Source: Terebella lapidaria
Lineage: Eukaryota; Annelida; Polychaeta; Terebellida; Terebellidae
Reading direction: 5' to 3'
Length of the DNA stretch: 64,000 nucleotides
Assembly: GCA_949152475.1 (NCBI GenBank)
Contig: OX424561.1
Coordinates: forward strand, 30,374,481-30,438,480
Part shown: positions 21,540-34,007 of the stretch, piece by piece
Numbering within the stretch: the stretch's first letter is position 1
Layout of the letters: the number at the start of each line of letters is the position of its first letter
The notes under the pieces: generated by a model
Told to the model about the DNA's origin: nothing
Databases searched by the model: none
Seen by the model: the letters and a program-made list of their open reading frames with translations, nothing else
Made by a program: the position numbers and the translations under genes

Positions 21540-22833
21540 TTTCATGGGCGTTACCATGAACCATATACCCAATATTCAGTATACACAATTTCCTATATGT
21601 TCACAATTGAGTCCTAAGCTTTAAAGAGGTATTAGTCATTTTGTGTAAATGGAATCAAGTTCTGGGTTATGAGAATGTTCAGCATATATCATTTCCTATA
21701 TATGTGTACAATTGATTTCCAAGCTGTAAAGTCGATAATAAGCAAGATATCAGCCATTTTGTCCTATGACCTTGAAAATAAGATCAAGTTTAAGGTCCTG
21801 ACAATAATCAGTATATATCATTTCCTATATGTGCATGATAGATTCCTAAGCTGTAAAGTCGATAATAAACCACATATCAGCCATTTCGTCCTGTGACTTT
21901 GAAAATTAGGTCAAAGGTCAAGTTCATCGAAATATTCAGCATGTATCATTTCCTGTACGGCAACAATTTATTCCCAAGCTGTAAAGTTGATAATAAGTGA
22001 GATATTAGCTATTTTGTGCTTTGACCTTGGAAATGAGATCAAGGGTCAAACTCTAGGTCATCAGAATATTCAGTATATATCATTTCCTCTATGGGCACAA
22101 TTGATATCTAAGCTGTATAGTCGATGATAAATACTAGCCAATTTGTGCTAGCCATCAAGTTCAGAGTCATCAGAATATTCTATTCAGTCTATATCATTCC
22201 CTACATGTACACAATTGATTCCTACGCTGTAAAGTCGATAATAAGCAAGAAATTAGCCATTCTGTATTCTGACCTTGAAAATGGGGTCAAAGGTGAAATT
22301 CAAGGTCATGACAAAATTCAGCATATATCATTTCCTGTGTGTCCACAATTGATTCCTGGTCTCTAATCTCAATATTAAGTGAGATATTTAATATGTCCCA
22401 TTATAAAGCATAGGTGAATTTAACATGGGAAAGTCCCATTTGGGACCCGTCGAGGAAATGAAAATGGCCGCCACACGCAGACCGTCGATTCAAGGGCAGC
22501 GAAGCTTATACACATCACAGAGGTATATGAGGAGAATCTTTCGAAACAAAAATCCAAAACTGTCTGAACAGTTAAAATGGCCGCCAAAGTCAGAAATTGG
22601 CCGTTTTTTGTCGAAAATAGCTGCCATTTTTTAAAAAAAATGCTAAAAAAATAAAAAAAATTATAATAAATACTCACTATTACAATATTTTTAGGTATTT
22701 TTGTGCAAAATTTCAGAAAGACAGGACCGTAAACTTTGAAGGTAAAAAATGTGGACGGACGACGACGCCGGATGACGGACCCAACACCATGCCAATAGGT
22801 TATCGGATCATAGGCTAAGTAACCTAAAAATGG
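21540..22833 (+). mobile_element. Helitron-like repeat, 5'-truncated, with minisatellite core
   Basis: About six units of a 120-140-base minisatellite (TTCCTAAGCTGTAAAGTCGA, GACCTTGAAAATGAGGTCAA) are followed by a non-repetitive tail with ATGGGAAAGTCCCATTTGGG and AAAATGGCCGCCACACGC. The tail ends at AGGTTATCGGATC ATA GGCTAAGTAACCT, a hairpin, then CTAAAAA. It matches the right half of the copy at 33.1-35.2 kb. The left terminus is missing, and degraded satellite lies next to it. Confidence 0.75.
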
Positions 22834-22924
22834 AAAAGTTGAGGAGCTGTTGCATGGATTATATTGCTGTAACTCATTATCAGAAAAAAACCTGGGTCAT
22901 AAAATTGAAAGCGAGCGGTATCGG

Positions 22925-23105
22925 TCACAAAGTGATATAAAGATACTATTTTGTATAATACTCCTGTAACAGCCCAGTGCTTGCATGTATCAGATGGGCA
23001 CTGGTTTCATGGAATTCCTTGTCCCGTAAAACATATAAACGACATCAGATTTATTTTTCTACGTCAAGTAGGGTCAAAGATACAGTGAATTTCCAATTTT
23101 CGTAG
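22925..23105. repeat. Dispersed repeat, copy 1
   Basis: A segment of about 180 bases (ATACTATTTTGTATAATA, CCTGTAACAG, GTGCTTGCATGTATCAGA, TTTATTTTTCTACGTCAA) is repeated in direct orientation at 24800-24985 with moderate divergence. Family unknown. Confidence 0.7.
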
Positions 23106-23269
23106 ACCGCTTCGTGTCATTTCTACAGGTCGCTCCAAGCTAAACCCACTATGATATTTTCCTTTGTTTGTATAGAGGCCCTATTTTCAAAAATAACCCG
23201 ATATGTTTTTTGTGCAGTCATTATTAATCGTAATGATGATCTGCTGCATACAAAATGCATTAAATGGGA

Positions 23270-23345
23270 TAAAGCTTGGGTAAGGGGAATAATGATGTTG
23301 TCCGCGCTTGGCGTAAGGGGAATAATAATGCTGTCCACGCTTGGC
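23270..23345. repeat. Short tandem repeat of about 34 bases, two copies
   Basis: GGGTAAGGGGAATAATGATG followed by TTGTCCGCGCTTGG recurs immediately as GCGTAAGGGGAATAATAATG then CTGTCCACGCTTGG. Confidence 0.7.
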
Positions 23346-23825
23346 GCGTCGGTAATTATATACCAGCGCCTCGTGCTTTATCATATATGTGACCCCCTTG
23401 GAAACATTATAATAGATATCATGTTGCAATACTGCTTGCATTCAATGCTCTTCAGGTTCGTGTAGTATAAAAGGATGATTCGCAAGTAAGTGAAGCAGTG
23501 TGATATCGAGTTGAGTTCAGTGACATGCAACTTCGTTGTGTGGAATATAGAACTCGATTCACACTTGATATGAAAATATTTAATATGAAACTTAAGTTCA
23601 GTATCACATATGAAGTCACAGAATCATACATGTACACCATAAGTTATTACAAGCAGATGACGCTTGCATATATAGTAGCCGAGACTCTCCTGCGCCAAGG
23701 AACATTCCCCGCGTGGGATCGTTGTTTCTTTCTCGATATTAACATATGTTGTTTTATATACAATTACTCCATGCAGTAGTATGACCTGGCATCCTTTTAT
23801 ACCTGTTGTGCCCAAGCATTCCTCA

Positions 23826-23995
23826 TCGCGATCATCCATGGGGACAATGCAAAAGACAGATGAGGATCTGCAAAATCTCTGAAGTTATACGTGAATAATC
23901 CGGATCAGGAACGCGAATAATCCGGATCAGGAAGTTCTTGTGTATTGTCTTCATATTGTCTTGCAATCCGGTATGGATACCCTGAGGTAAGATGA
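23826..23995 (+). pseudogene. Degenerate copy of the exon-like segment at 28.1 kb
   Basis: GAGGATCTGCAAAATCTCTG, AAGTTATACGTGAATAAT, CTTGCAATCCGGTATGGATA and CCCTGAG match 28.16-28.25 kb in order, but stop codons, a local duplication of GAATAATCCGGATCAGGAA and indels destroy the frame. It is one side of a diverged duplication. Confidence 0.5.
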
Positions 23996-24799
23996 TGAAA
24001 AGATCGGGCAGCTACCAGTTGGGTGTTACAGGAGGACAGTGACACAGGCTCCGCTGTTATCGGTGTCCAAACCCCGAACAAAACAATGCAAACTGGCCAA
24101 GTGCGAGTATCTGTCGAACAACTCAGAAAGGAATTGACAATAGGCAACCCTTACAAGGAGCATGTTTCACTCTTCAATTACAATCACCAGTGTTTGTCGG
24201 ACAACGAAGCTTCGCAACCGAGTACGACTGGTTCATATCAAGACATCAAAACCTATGGAAATGGTATGCATAGATGTTCTGAGTGTCGAGTCAACCAAGG
24301 GAGGCTATTAGTGTAACCTCGTCCTGGCAGATCAGGACACCAAATACATTATGTACAGGCCGTACCCACAAGAAATGCTTTTGCTTTTACTGTCACCAAG
24401 GCACTTGAAGATTCCACTATGGAACACCACGAACAAGTTCCGAGGGTGATAATTGAGCTGTGCGCATGAAAAAGGGACTACACCATGCAACAAGTCTATG
24501 AAACGTTTAACAATACATTTCGAACACGCTGGGGGACACTAGCTGGAAAAAAGGCCAGTTTAATAAGATGGATCATGTACAAGCAGTGACCATGCATATA
24601 AAGAGTCTCGCATCATTATCTATTGTCCACAGATACCTGCTGAAGTGCTGTTTAAGCTCAAGTTGAAGCAGTGGCTGAACACAATATCTCAAGAAGATGT
24701 CCCAAGGCGTATTAGGTTGCCATTGCAGTCCGAGTGAAGGAGCTTGATCGTCACCAGCAGTATTACAAATGGAAGACCAGAGGACTGCGAAAGGTTTCA

Positions 24800-24985
24800 G
24801 TCACAAATGTAATATCATGATACTATTTTGTATAATATTCCTGTAACAGTCAAGTGCTTGCATGTATCAGAGACACTGGCTTCATTGAACTACTCATCCC
24901 TGAAAACATATAAAACGACACCAGCTTTATTTTTCTACGTCAATTAGGACCAGAGATATGGTAAATTTCCAATTTTTGGAAAAAT
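24800..24985. repeat. Dispersed repeat, copy 2
   Basis: This is the same family as 22925-23105, direct orientation, ending in AATTTCCAATTTTTGGAAAA. The two copies bracket about 1.7 kb without a supported gene. Confidence 0.7.
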
Positions 24986-26629
24986 GGGTTTAAAAAATCA
25001 GTATTTGCAACAAACGTGCATTTATGATATACATGAACGGTATCGTACATCGACATCGCACATCAATATGTCGCGACGTAATGATCTGTTTGACCTATAT
25101 CCATGATAAGGTTGACTGCATCCTCTTGTTGAATCGTACTGTATACGGAAAGTCCCGTTGAAACATTGATGTAACTGCTCTCATTCTCCATCCGTGAAGC
25201 ACAGTTTAGGTTGAAACCTTGAAACACTCTTGATAGGTATTTGGCTATTGTGAATAGTACTTCATAATTATTACCAATAAAATGTTATTATAATTATTAC
25301 CACAATGTGCCAAGCCAAACTGTCCCGAATAGGCAATCAATAGTCTTTTGGAAAGCCCAACATTTCCAAGTTTAGATATCACTTATTTTACAAGCCATTG
25401 TGTCCCTTTGTGGATCCCACTGCGTACCTTGTGGATGAAACTGCACTCGCTATGCTACATCACTGACACTTTAAACTTCAAATTTCGAGTAAAGTAACTG
25501 CCCTGCTGGGAATATGGTATCAACGATTATCCAGCCAGACCAGACCAATTAACGTGCTTTATTGCCCCTCCGTCCAGACAAAAATTTTAGAATGTACTCT
25601 TTATTCCACATTGTCTTCCCTATAAACTACAGTGCTTAGGGAGCTTGGGCGATTTTCTTTTTGAGCCGCTCTTGTAAACTGAAGCTTAATTGAAACCAGA
25701 CAACAGTGTGGTTCGTTTCACTTCGTCTTTTCAGAATACAGAATGGGAAACTGGTCTGAAAGTTGTCTTCCATTTTCTTCCCTTGGATTCTAGATTCGAG
25801 CACAGAAGTCGCAATAAACATTGAGGCAAATACAAAAGGTAACTCAATGAACTCAGGTTGATGTTTAAATTAGATCGAAGTTTAAGCTGTCATTCCATTC
25901 TGAGAATAATTTGGTAATCTTTTTACAGACATGACAAATGGACAGAGAATGCTGATAAGAGAAAAATACGGCTGTCGTGACATATAGTGCGTTAAAAGAC
26001 CGATAAACCGTGAATATCAATTATTCAAATCCCAATTTCGAACGAAGTGTGGTCGAGTTGTGATTAGTTGCGATTGTGGTTTGTGTTAGTATCAGTTGCG
26101 ATTTTGGTTTGTGTTAGCATTGAGCCGCTGAAAAGATTCAGAAATATTTTTGACACATAGCTATAGCGTGACCTGTCAATATGGATGCGCTCCTTTGCAG
26201 ATCGCATTCATTTGCGATGCTCCTGCAGTCTCGCGACCTGATGGTTTTGGCATTAAGCTTTGAAAAAAACGGATGAAAATATGTTCGTTCACACGCTGGA
26301 AAAAAGATGATCTTGTGATACATTGAATACTGAACAGAAACTTAAATGATGTTTGTATTTAGTTCTATTTTGCCTTTTGATATTGTTACGCTAAATAAAT
26401 ATAGTTTTGATACAATTTGTATGTAAGAATAAATCACCCTGCCAAAAGTTTTGTTCTTTTGTATGAATATGAAAAAATGGAGTTCTTGGAAATGAACGAG
26501 TGATTCCATGCAAACAACAAGATAATCGAAATGTCTGTATGGGTATTAGACCAGACTGTAGCTGTGTATATTATGCACACTGGCAGAAATAAACGTTCTG
26601 CATTTCTGATACCGTCCTATATTATCTAT
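24986..26629. other. Non-coding stretch, left side of diverged duplication
   Basis: No supported gene. The part at 25640-25990 resembles 29180-29590 in the same orientation (shared words such as TTGAAACCAGA, CAGAATACA, TTGAGGCAAATACA). A minus-strand open frame at 25636-25821 lies in this segment and its paralogue at 29055-29408, but the two frames are not consistently conserved, so I do not call a gene. Confidence 0.45.
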
Positions 26630-26928
26630 ATAGTTAAGGTTTACATTCAACCCTACCCGAAAATCTGCATAAATCTGCATAAACCGCCTCTGTGGCCGAT
26701 TGGATGAGACCGGTGGCTCTTGAAGCAACGAAGCTCAGAGGCCGTAGGTGACGCGACTTTGATACCCGTCACCGACACAACGTAGGTGAGTTTTCATCCT
26801 GGCAATGCAAAGGTTTCTCCTTTCGAATGTACTTTCCAAATTCTAAATTGTCATCCGACGGGGGATGGGGAAACACATGCAGAATTGCCTCTCATCATGG
26901 ACCGTCGTTAAATAATAATAATAATTAT
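26630..26928 (+). mobile_element. tRNA-derived SINE, tandem copy 1
   Basis: The SINE proper starts near 26683. An A-box-like TGGCCGATTGGATGAGAC is followed by a class II tRNA-like variable region, TCTTGAAGCAACGAAGCTC, and a degenerate B box (TTTGATACCCG). A tRNA-unrelated body and an AAT-repeat tail follow. The segment is repeated at 26929-27237 with a 299-base period, including about 50 bases upstream, so the pair arose by tandem duplication and not by two insertions. Confidence 0.8.
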
Positions 26929-27245
26929 ATAGTTAAGGTTTACATTCAACCCTACCCGAAAATCTGCATAAATCTGCATAAACCGCCTCTGTGGCCGATT
27001 GGATGAGACCGGTGGCTCTTGAAGCAACGAAGCTCAGAGGCCGTAGGTGACGCGACTTTGATACCCGTCACCGACACAACGTAGGTGAGTTTTCATCCTG
27101 GCAATGCAAAGGTTTCTCCTTTCGAATGTACTTTCCAAATTCTAAATTGTCATCCGACGGGGGATGGGGAAACACATGCAGAATTGCCTCTCATCATGGA
27201 CCGTCGTTAAATAATAATAATAATAATTATTATTATTATTATTAT
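26929..27245 (+). mobile_element. tRNA-derived SINE, tandem copy 2
   Basis: Nearly identical to copy 1. The tail runs into AATAATAATAATAATTATTA and further ATT triplets, a self-complementary microsatellite. Confidence 0.8.
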
Positions 27246-28060
27246 TCACGTGTTTACCGCGGTACTTGTACTTCTTGCGGTTAATTGTGCTATCGCAGAA
27301 AACATACATTGTACTAGACTAAAAAAACATACATTGTACTGTACAATTTTTTCATATCAACTACAATTATTATTACAGTGTTCCAGAAAATTGTTTCCAT
27401 CGATAAAATAAAAGAATCAGTAAACACAATTAGTGATAAGTCAAGAATACGATTGTAAATAACAATGCTGTAAACAAAATAAATCGACATTGAAATGTGC
27501 CTTACACATGTTACAGTGACGAAGCAATGAGCAAGTTCGACATGTAAGTAACCTGGTGCTTAGCTATTTGCCTGCATTCAGATTTTGCATCGTGACCCAC
27601 ATGATCGACACAGTTTCTGGATATCATATTGTGGAATATGTTCCCTTTCGTCCATATTGTCATCGTTGAGACTCAACCAACCAACACATAGACTCCGTAA
27701 TCCATTTCTTGGAACCGATGCTCAGACGAAAAGATCGTGTTTGGTCCTATGGCAAGTGCTGCGAACATTGGATTGGGAGACGCATTGGAGTTTATTGAGG
27801 ATTCTGTGATTGTTGATATGGAAGGTACTTTTTTGCTGTAAAGGTCAACACCAGTCGGCACCCACACAGCTCCAAAGTCCAGCGTGTTTCGAGTCACGAC
27901 GGTCACCCACTCCAACCTCTGAACTTCCATGTATCATGGAACAGAATTACAAGCATATTTGATATGGTTGGAAACGTCTACTGAGGATGAAACTTGACGA
28001 GTCCCTTCAATGAATCAGAACTTAGACAAATATTGACAAACCATGAGGCGAATCCAACTG
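27246..28060. other. Spacer with one weak minus-strand open frame
   Basis: An 85-codon minus frame begins with ATG at 27930 and ends at 27673. Its composition looks protein-like (LDFGAVWVPTGVDL), but there is no recognised domain and no supported splice context. I leave it as an unconfirmed possibility. Confidence 0.25.
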
Positions 28061-28079
28061 ACCGATAACGTAGACCAAG

Positions 28080-28256
28080 TAACTTCCCATACCAGTTTGC
28101 TCGAGCATTTCTCACAGCTTTTCGCCATGGGGACTATACATTAGACAGCGGGGATCTGCAAGAATCTCTGAAGTTATACGTGAATACTCTGGACCAGGAA
28201 ATCATTGCGGCACGTCTTGCAATCTGGTATCGATACCCTGAGCTAAATTTACAAGG
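28080..28256 (+). pseudogene. Exon-like fragment, unknown protein
   Basis: The frame reads FPYQFARAFLTAFRHGDYTL and continues through SGDLQESLKLYVNTLDQE to IWYRYPELNLQ, then meets a GTAAAC donor-like site at 28257. An acceptor-like TAG lies near 28071. A diverged, broken copy is at 23826-23995. I do not recognise the protein. It may be an exon of a decayed tandem gene, because no flanking exon was identified. Confidence 0.4.
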
Positions 28257-29916
28257 TAAACTTTACAGATCTACCGACAAGTATGGGTAGCTACGTGAAC
28301 AGCCGGACGATATGCGTCCGTTGGATGTAATGTTTTCGAAACATTGTCCAGCGCAAGACGTGTAGACTGATTGTGAAGAAAAACTACAGGCTTGTTTTAT
28401 GAGCCTTTCGGGAATCATAATATATCCTGGATATCGCGAATACATTGAACTTGACCTAGGATGACTTTCAGTAATCACATTCGGAATTATTGTCATCGCA
28501 ATCTGTGCAAACTGCTGTCCACATGCAAAACTCAACAGAATTTTACACACAACAGAATTTTAAACATTAATTATATCAAACTACAATTATTTATTCCAAG
28601 TTACATTTGGTTGATTGCTGCCTCTTATTGCTACGCGTAAAAGCCCTTTTGGAACATCAGTGGAACCGCATCCGTTTTCTACGCATGTAAGCGCAGTTTA
28701 AATATTTGTCATTTGAATATCAGGAGACGTGCTTAGCAGTTATTTTCCGACAAGTGAGTAATAGTTATTGTAAATAAACAATGCAAAAGAAATTGTCCAA
28801 TCAAAGCTCATTAAGTTCCCAATTTTGGCATCACATTTTCCACACGCCAAGGTTATCCTATATTGTTTATTTTCGCGATTGCGATGCAAGATTCCTGGTC
28901 TTTATATCTAAACATGTTCCTGACAAGAACAGTACATGTCGTGCAAGGTATATGGGCCCCCAGATAGGATGTGTTACCCCTCATTAAACACGGGACCAAA
29001 CTACTCGTCCGCTGAAAGCATGATATTCAATCCGTCTCGCACAGTTTTAATCCTTTAATACAGGAAGCAAAGCAGCACATCATATCTGGGTCGAAATATG
29101 GTATAGATCATCATGCAGCTAGCAATACATGATACATTACTAGATTCGTGTAGACAATGAAAGCAGTCCACATTTTCTTCTCTATTCACAACTGTGGTTT
29201 GGAAGGCTTGAATGATCTTACTTTGGAGCTGCGTTTGATGTAAACTAAAACCTAAATGAAACCAGAAAGTTGTGAGGTTTGGTATCTTCATTATACAGAA
29301 TACATACTGAAAACTGGTATACAGTGTAATGCATTGGCACGTCGCAATACATTCTCCGACTCGGACAATATAGTAACAGCTGTAATATGAACACCGAGGC
29401 AAATACACGGAGCTGAAGAATAAGTGGATCTACCGCTGAGAACGCCATTGATGATTGAGTTGGATTTAGGTTTATGCTTTCGTTCTAGTCTAAAAATCAT
29501 CTGGTAATCTGCTGACAAATCTGCAGAGAATTGTGATGTACGAAAGCATTTGTCGATAAGGGATTCTCAAGTTGCGGCCGTCGTTACATCAGGGTGTTCC
29601 AGAAAAAGGGTCGGGAAGATATACACCAAAATGCATGCATTAACACCACAATTTTAGACACTATCATAATATTACATATAATGGTTTACATATCTATATA
29701 CACACAAATAAAATAAAATACATTCATTGCTTTACATATTTTGATATAATATTCAGCGTCTTAGTGTTCAATACATAACAATTTGCTCTTCAATCCAGAA
29801 ATTTGATCGAACTCTGTTTGCAGATGAACGATGGATATGTTGAACGTATTTCACATTAAAAGTTGTTAACATCAATTGCTATTGTTTCATTCGCCCTTAT
29901 TTATACCATTCATATA
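28257..29916. other. Non-coding stretch, right side of diverged duplication
   Basis: The part at 29180-29590 is related to 25640-25990. Short open frames here lack recognisable motifs. Confidence 0.4.
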
Positions 29917-30062
29917 CCAATAATATAATGTGATCTGGTAAGGGCGTAATGATCATTTAAGCACGGTCAGCGTTTATTTATGCCCGAGCGAAGCGAGGGC
30001 ATAAAGGAGCTCTGACCATGCTTAAATGATCAATAGGGCCGTACCAGATCATATTATTATTA
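29917..30062. mobile_element. Foldback MITE in a TAT/ATT-rich site
   Basis: The left arm, GATCTGGTAAGGGCGTAATG then ATCATTTAAGCACGGTCAG, pairs with the right arm, CTGACCATGCTTAAATGAT then GGGCCGTACCAGATC. The centre carries GCCCGAGCGAAGCGAGGGC, itself a hairpin. Arms are about 50 bases with few mismatches; total about 140 bases. Confidence 0.8.
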
Positions 30063-31596
30063 TTATTCATCAATATTAAATTCATAATAGAATACTAAGT
30101 AACCAACGATCAGTTTCACCCCAATAAATGCATCTTTTCACCCCAACAAATTTGCGGGCTAAATTGAGATATTTATACACGGCATGTCATTGTTTATTTT
30201 ACAGTCCTGTCGTTTATACATTGGTAATACTCAACAAATCATTGCAATATTGATAAAAATTGTTATTATTGTGACGCAATATGATTTCTCCTTCATACTA
30301 GCTGAATAAAAAGCAGATGTGGCTGTTGTAGCAATACCTTTGCATCCCTTTTTTCTGGAACATCCTATATATAGCATTGACTGTTTTTTAATCATTGGAG
30401 GTCCATAATTTAGTTAACAAAGCCTGTATTCGCACTGTCTACCATGTAAAGTTAGAAAGAAGAGTGGCCGACCTTGAGAAAGTGTTACAAATGTTGCAAG
30501 TGTAATAAATGCAGAAACAGGCCGCCTTTCGCTCATGTCGGTTTGTGTTAGTGTTAGTTATTGCAAAGACTTTCAGGGATCGCAATTATTTCTGTGGTTG
30601 GTGTTTGTGCTTACATGATGCAACACGCAATAATCTGCAAACAGAAAAGACGATGAAAGTTGCATGGAGAGGTGTGATATCTTCATGAATTAACTGTGTA
30701 ATAACACGAACAACAATATTTTGAACAACACAGATTCGAATGATTCATTTGTGTAGTTTCAACATGCATTCAACTTCTTGACCATATGTAACACATCGAA
30801 CCCACACCGAATCAACTATTGGCCCTACAAGCATACAGAAAGGTTAAGGAAAATGTATCCTGAACATAAGTGAAGCAACCGGTATGGCAATTTCCCAATT
30901 TCAAAATGAATTATTGACGATGACCTCTCAAACTGTCCAAATTATGTCAGAACTATGTTGCATACATTATGTTTAATAATCTAGAATTGAAGCGTGAATT
31001 GAAATATCAAAAATCGGTGATCATTGTTTCTATGATCAAGGCGAAAGTTGGTAAAAAATAGTGCACATTGGCAAAAATACGATGCTGAGTTATCTAGCTT
31101 ATATGATGGTGAGAAAAGAGCTGCGGTTTTAATACCTGTAATGAAATTCGTAGAATACGCATCGTGTCTCGGCTCTGCCGCTAACAGAACGTCAATATCA
31201 CCTAATTTCCCGACATCATATATTGACATATTAACACCCGCCTTATATCATGGTTCCACACACATTTAAATGTGGGAAGGCGTATCCCCAATAAATTAAC
31301 GTGTCATCTACGTATCATATGAACAGGTAACGATAACTTCTTCCATAACGTCTTATGCAATATTCTCATAGGTCATGACCGGGAATATTATCGGTATATA
31401 GGTCTTCTGGTCTGGCCCAATTCACGTAGCATGAAAACGTAGCAATAACATGCGGACATATCACATGTACATTGTATATGATACAGCACCTGGGCCTACA
31501 ACACCTTACAAACACAAATAGGGGATATAACTGACAATTTCCCTACATATCTGACACGCGTGTCATCAATTCGTGACTTGGTCCCGATGGGACAGA
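30063..31596. other. Intergenic region upstream of the GPCR
   Basis: AT-rich, no supported gene. It would contain the GPCR promoter; no specific element could be assigned. Confidence 0.4.
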
Positions 31597-32836
31597 ATGA
31601 AGAATTTCACAGGTGGTGATGACTTGGATAACAAGATGAACTGCTCAGACACCCGTTTACCAATGACTATAGAAGTTATCAAGTATATTTTCACATTGTT
31701 AGACTGCATGCTGGCTGTGAGAGTCATAGCCACCAACTCTCTAGTTCTGGCAGCTTTTGCAAAGTTCACTTTCGTAAGGACGCGCGAGAACTCCATCCTG
31801 CTAAGTCTATCGCTTTCTGACTTACTGACTGGACCCGCCATCTTATTAACAGTGGCGTCGACGTTGCTGCCCACATCGCAGGTGTGTCAACTTCTTTCGA
31901 TGAGTTTTACCATGGTCTCCTTCTCCACGCAGATATGGAGTATCCTGCTTGTCGTCCTGGACCGTCTATGCTCGGTGAAGTACCCACTCGTCCAAGACGG
32001 CATCCTGACAACGAAGCGCCTTCGTTGCATCATACCAGCTGGCTGGCTGGTCTTGGCTATTGTCGATGGAATCTTATTGTGAATCTTTCGTGGGGACATT
32101 GCAGTTCAATCATCGGTGTTTCACGTATCCAACAAGCTTATTTTACTGATATTTATTCCCGTCATTGTGGCGCCGCTGTGCTTACTGCCTGTGTTGCATG
32201 TAGTCCTTTTATTTTACGCCCGTAAACAGCGAAATATGATGGATAATGACGGTAAACCTAAGGTGAGTACGTAAAAAAAAGAAATGTACTCACACATTGG
32301 ATATCATCATAACACCAATGATCATTATATAATACATGTAAATAATTTTTCCTTCTCCCTGTACACTCAATGAACCTACTCACGTTTGGGCCGAAAATCC
32401 GCCGAATCGGATGCAGAGTGTCAGAGTTAACCCGGGAAACTCCCACAATCCCTTGAGAACAGTCGGCATGGTGCTAGGGCTGTTGTATGTGACATGGGTG
32501 CCGGCGATCATAGCAACCTATGTGAACACCCTTGAATCGTGTAGTTTCGTTGCCATTGTGGCCGAAACCATCTACGTCAAGACTACGAAAACGATTGTGT
32601 ATTGTAACTCGTTCATCAACCCCCTGGTCTACCATAGAACGTCACTGACTTTTAAGCGAGGCTTTCTCAAGCTACTGGCTCCAGCAAAAGTCCGAGAGGA
32701 GAGAAGGAAGCAGTTTCTCATGGACTTGATTGAGGAAACCAGGAATGACAACAACAGTGACGGTAACATTTCGGCAAGGAGTAGTATTTCAAACTTGACC
32801 GGTAAAGGTATACGGAGGGACGAAACACGAACATAG
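31597..32836 (+). pseudogene. Class A (rhodopsin-like) GPCR with one in-frame TGA
   Basis: There are two exons, 31597-32262 and 32417-32836, with GT-AG borders and matching phase. The ATG at 31597 is the first in frame; residues below are counted from the open frame at 31573 (the ATG is residue 9). N-glycosylation sites NFT (11) and NCS (23) lie in the extracellular N-terminus. TM1 is about 34-64; TM2 has LSLSD with Asp83; TM3 starts at Cys105 and ends in DRL-CSVKYP (130-137); TM4 has Trp158. Codon 170 (32080-32082) is TGA. After it the same frame continues through TM5 (from about 187, KLILLIFIPVIVAP), TM6 with TWVP, TM7 with NPLVY (298-302) and a basic tail, for 369 residues in all. The conserved frame suggests a very recent nonsense change, a sequencing error or recoding. 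The ligand is unknown. Confidence 0.8.
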
Positions 32837-33111
32837 TTATGTGTGAAAAAAGTTTCAATAACTACACTTATTTCTAACTTACTATTGAAAGAATTATGGA
32901 GAAGAAATAAGAGAAGAACTGCAATGTACTGAGATAAAACAATATCGTTTGAACGTTCTGTATGACAACTGTTGTGTGTGCCGATGACGCAATGACACAA
33001 AGTCAGTTGGATTATCTCATCGTAAAAATGGGACAAAGCCAAGAAGATATGGTTCAATGAACCCTATTGCACAAAAGAAGCAGTGATGTGGAACGATTCC
33101 GCGCCACGGGA
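32837..33111. other. 3' flank of the GPCR
   Basis: No gene. No canonical AATAAA was identified with confidence. Confidence 0.4.
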
Positions 33112-34007
33112 AAAATATAGCCCAAGGGCTAATAAAGGTTACCGGACAATATATATTTTAGACATTAGCCATTTTGTGCTCTAACCTTGAAGATAAGGTC
33201 AAATTCAAGATCACCAGAATATTCAGCGTATATCATTTTCCATATGTCCACAATTGGTTCCCAAGCTATTAAGTCAATAGAGAAGCAAGATATTAGCCAT
33301 TTTGTCTTTTGACCTTGAAAATGAGGTCAAAGGTCTAATTCAACGTCAAAGCAAATATTCAACATATATCATTTTCTATATGTTCACAATTGATTCCTAA
33401 GCTGCAAAGTCGATAATTAGTGAGGTATTAGTCATTTTGTCCCTTGACCTTGAAATTTAGGTCAAATCCAAGATCACGAGAATAATATGCATATATCATT
33501 TCCTGTATGTTCACAATTAATTCCTAAGCTGTAAAGTCAAATATTAGCCATTTGTTCATGACCTAGAAAATGAGGTCAAAGGTCAAATTCAAAGTCATCA
33601 GAATATTCGGCGCATATAATTTTCTAAATGTCCATAGCTGATTCCTAAGCTGTAAGGTCGATAATAAGCGAAATATTAGCCAATTTTTGCTCTTGACCTT
33701 GAAAGTGAGGTCAGAGGCCAAATTCAAGGTCACGAGAATATTCAGCATATATCATTTCCTATATGTCCACAATTGATCTCCAAGCTGTAAAATCGATAAT
33801 AAGTGAGATATTAGCGATTTTGTCTTGTGACTTTGAAAATGAGGTCAAAGATCAACTCCAAGGTCATGACAATAATCTGTATATATCATTTCCTATATGT
33901 TCATAATTGATTCCTAACCTGTAAAGTCGATAAGAAGCAAGATATTAGGCATTTTGTCCTGTGACCTTGAAAATCAGGTCAAAGGTCAAACTCAAAGTCA
34001 TCAGAAT

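Noticed and set aside
24380..24790. Possible transposase-like fragment (RDYTMQQVYETFNNTF)
   Set aside because: Only a short N-terminal-like stretch with stops on both sides and no catalytic motif, so the family could not be supported.
32080..32082. TGA in the GPCR as a selenocysteine codon
   Set aside because: No reason for Sec in a class A receptor loop and no SECIS-like structure recognised downstream; nonsense change or error is simpler.
31884..32225. 113-codon plus frame overlapping the GPCR
   Set aside because: Frame-shifted shadow of the GPCR; the receptor helices are all in the other frame.
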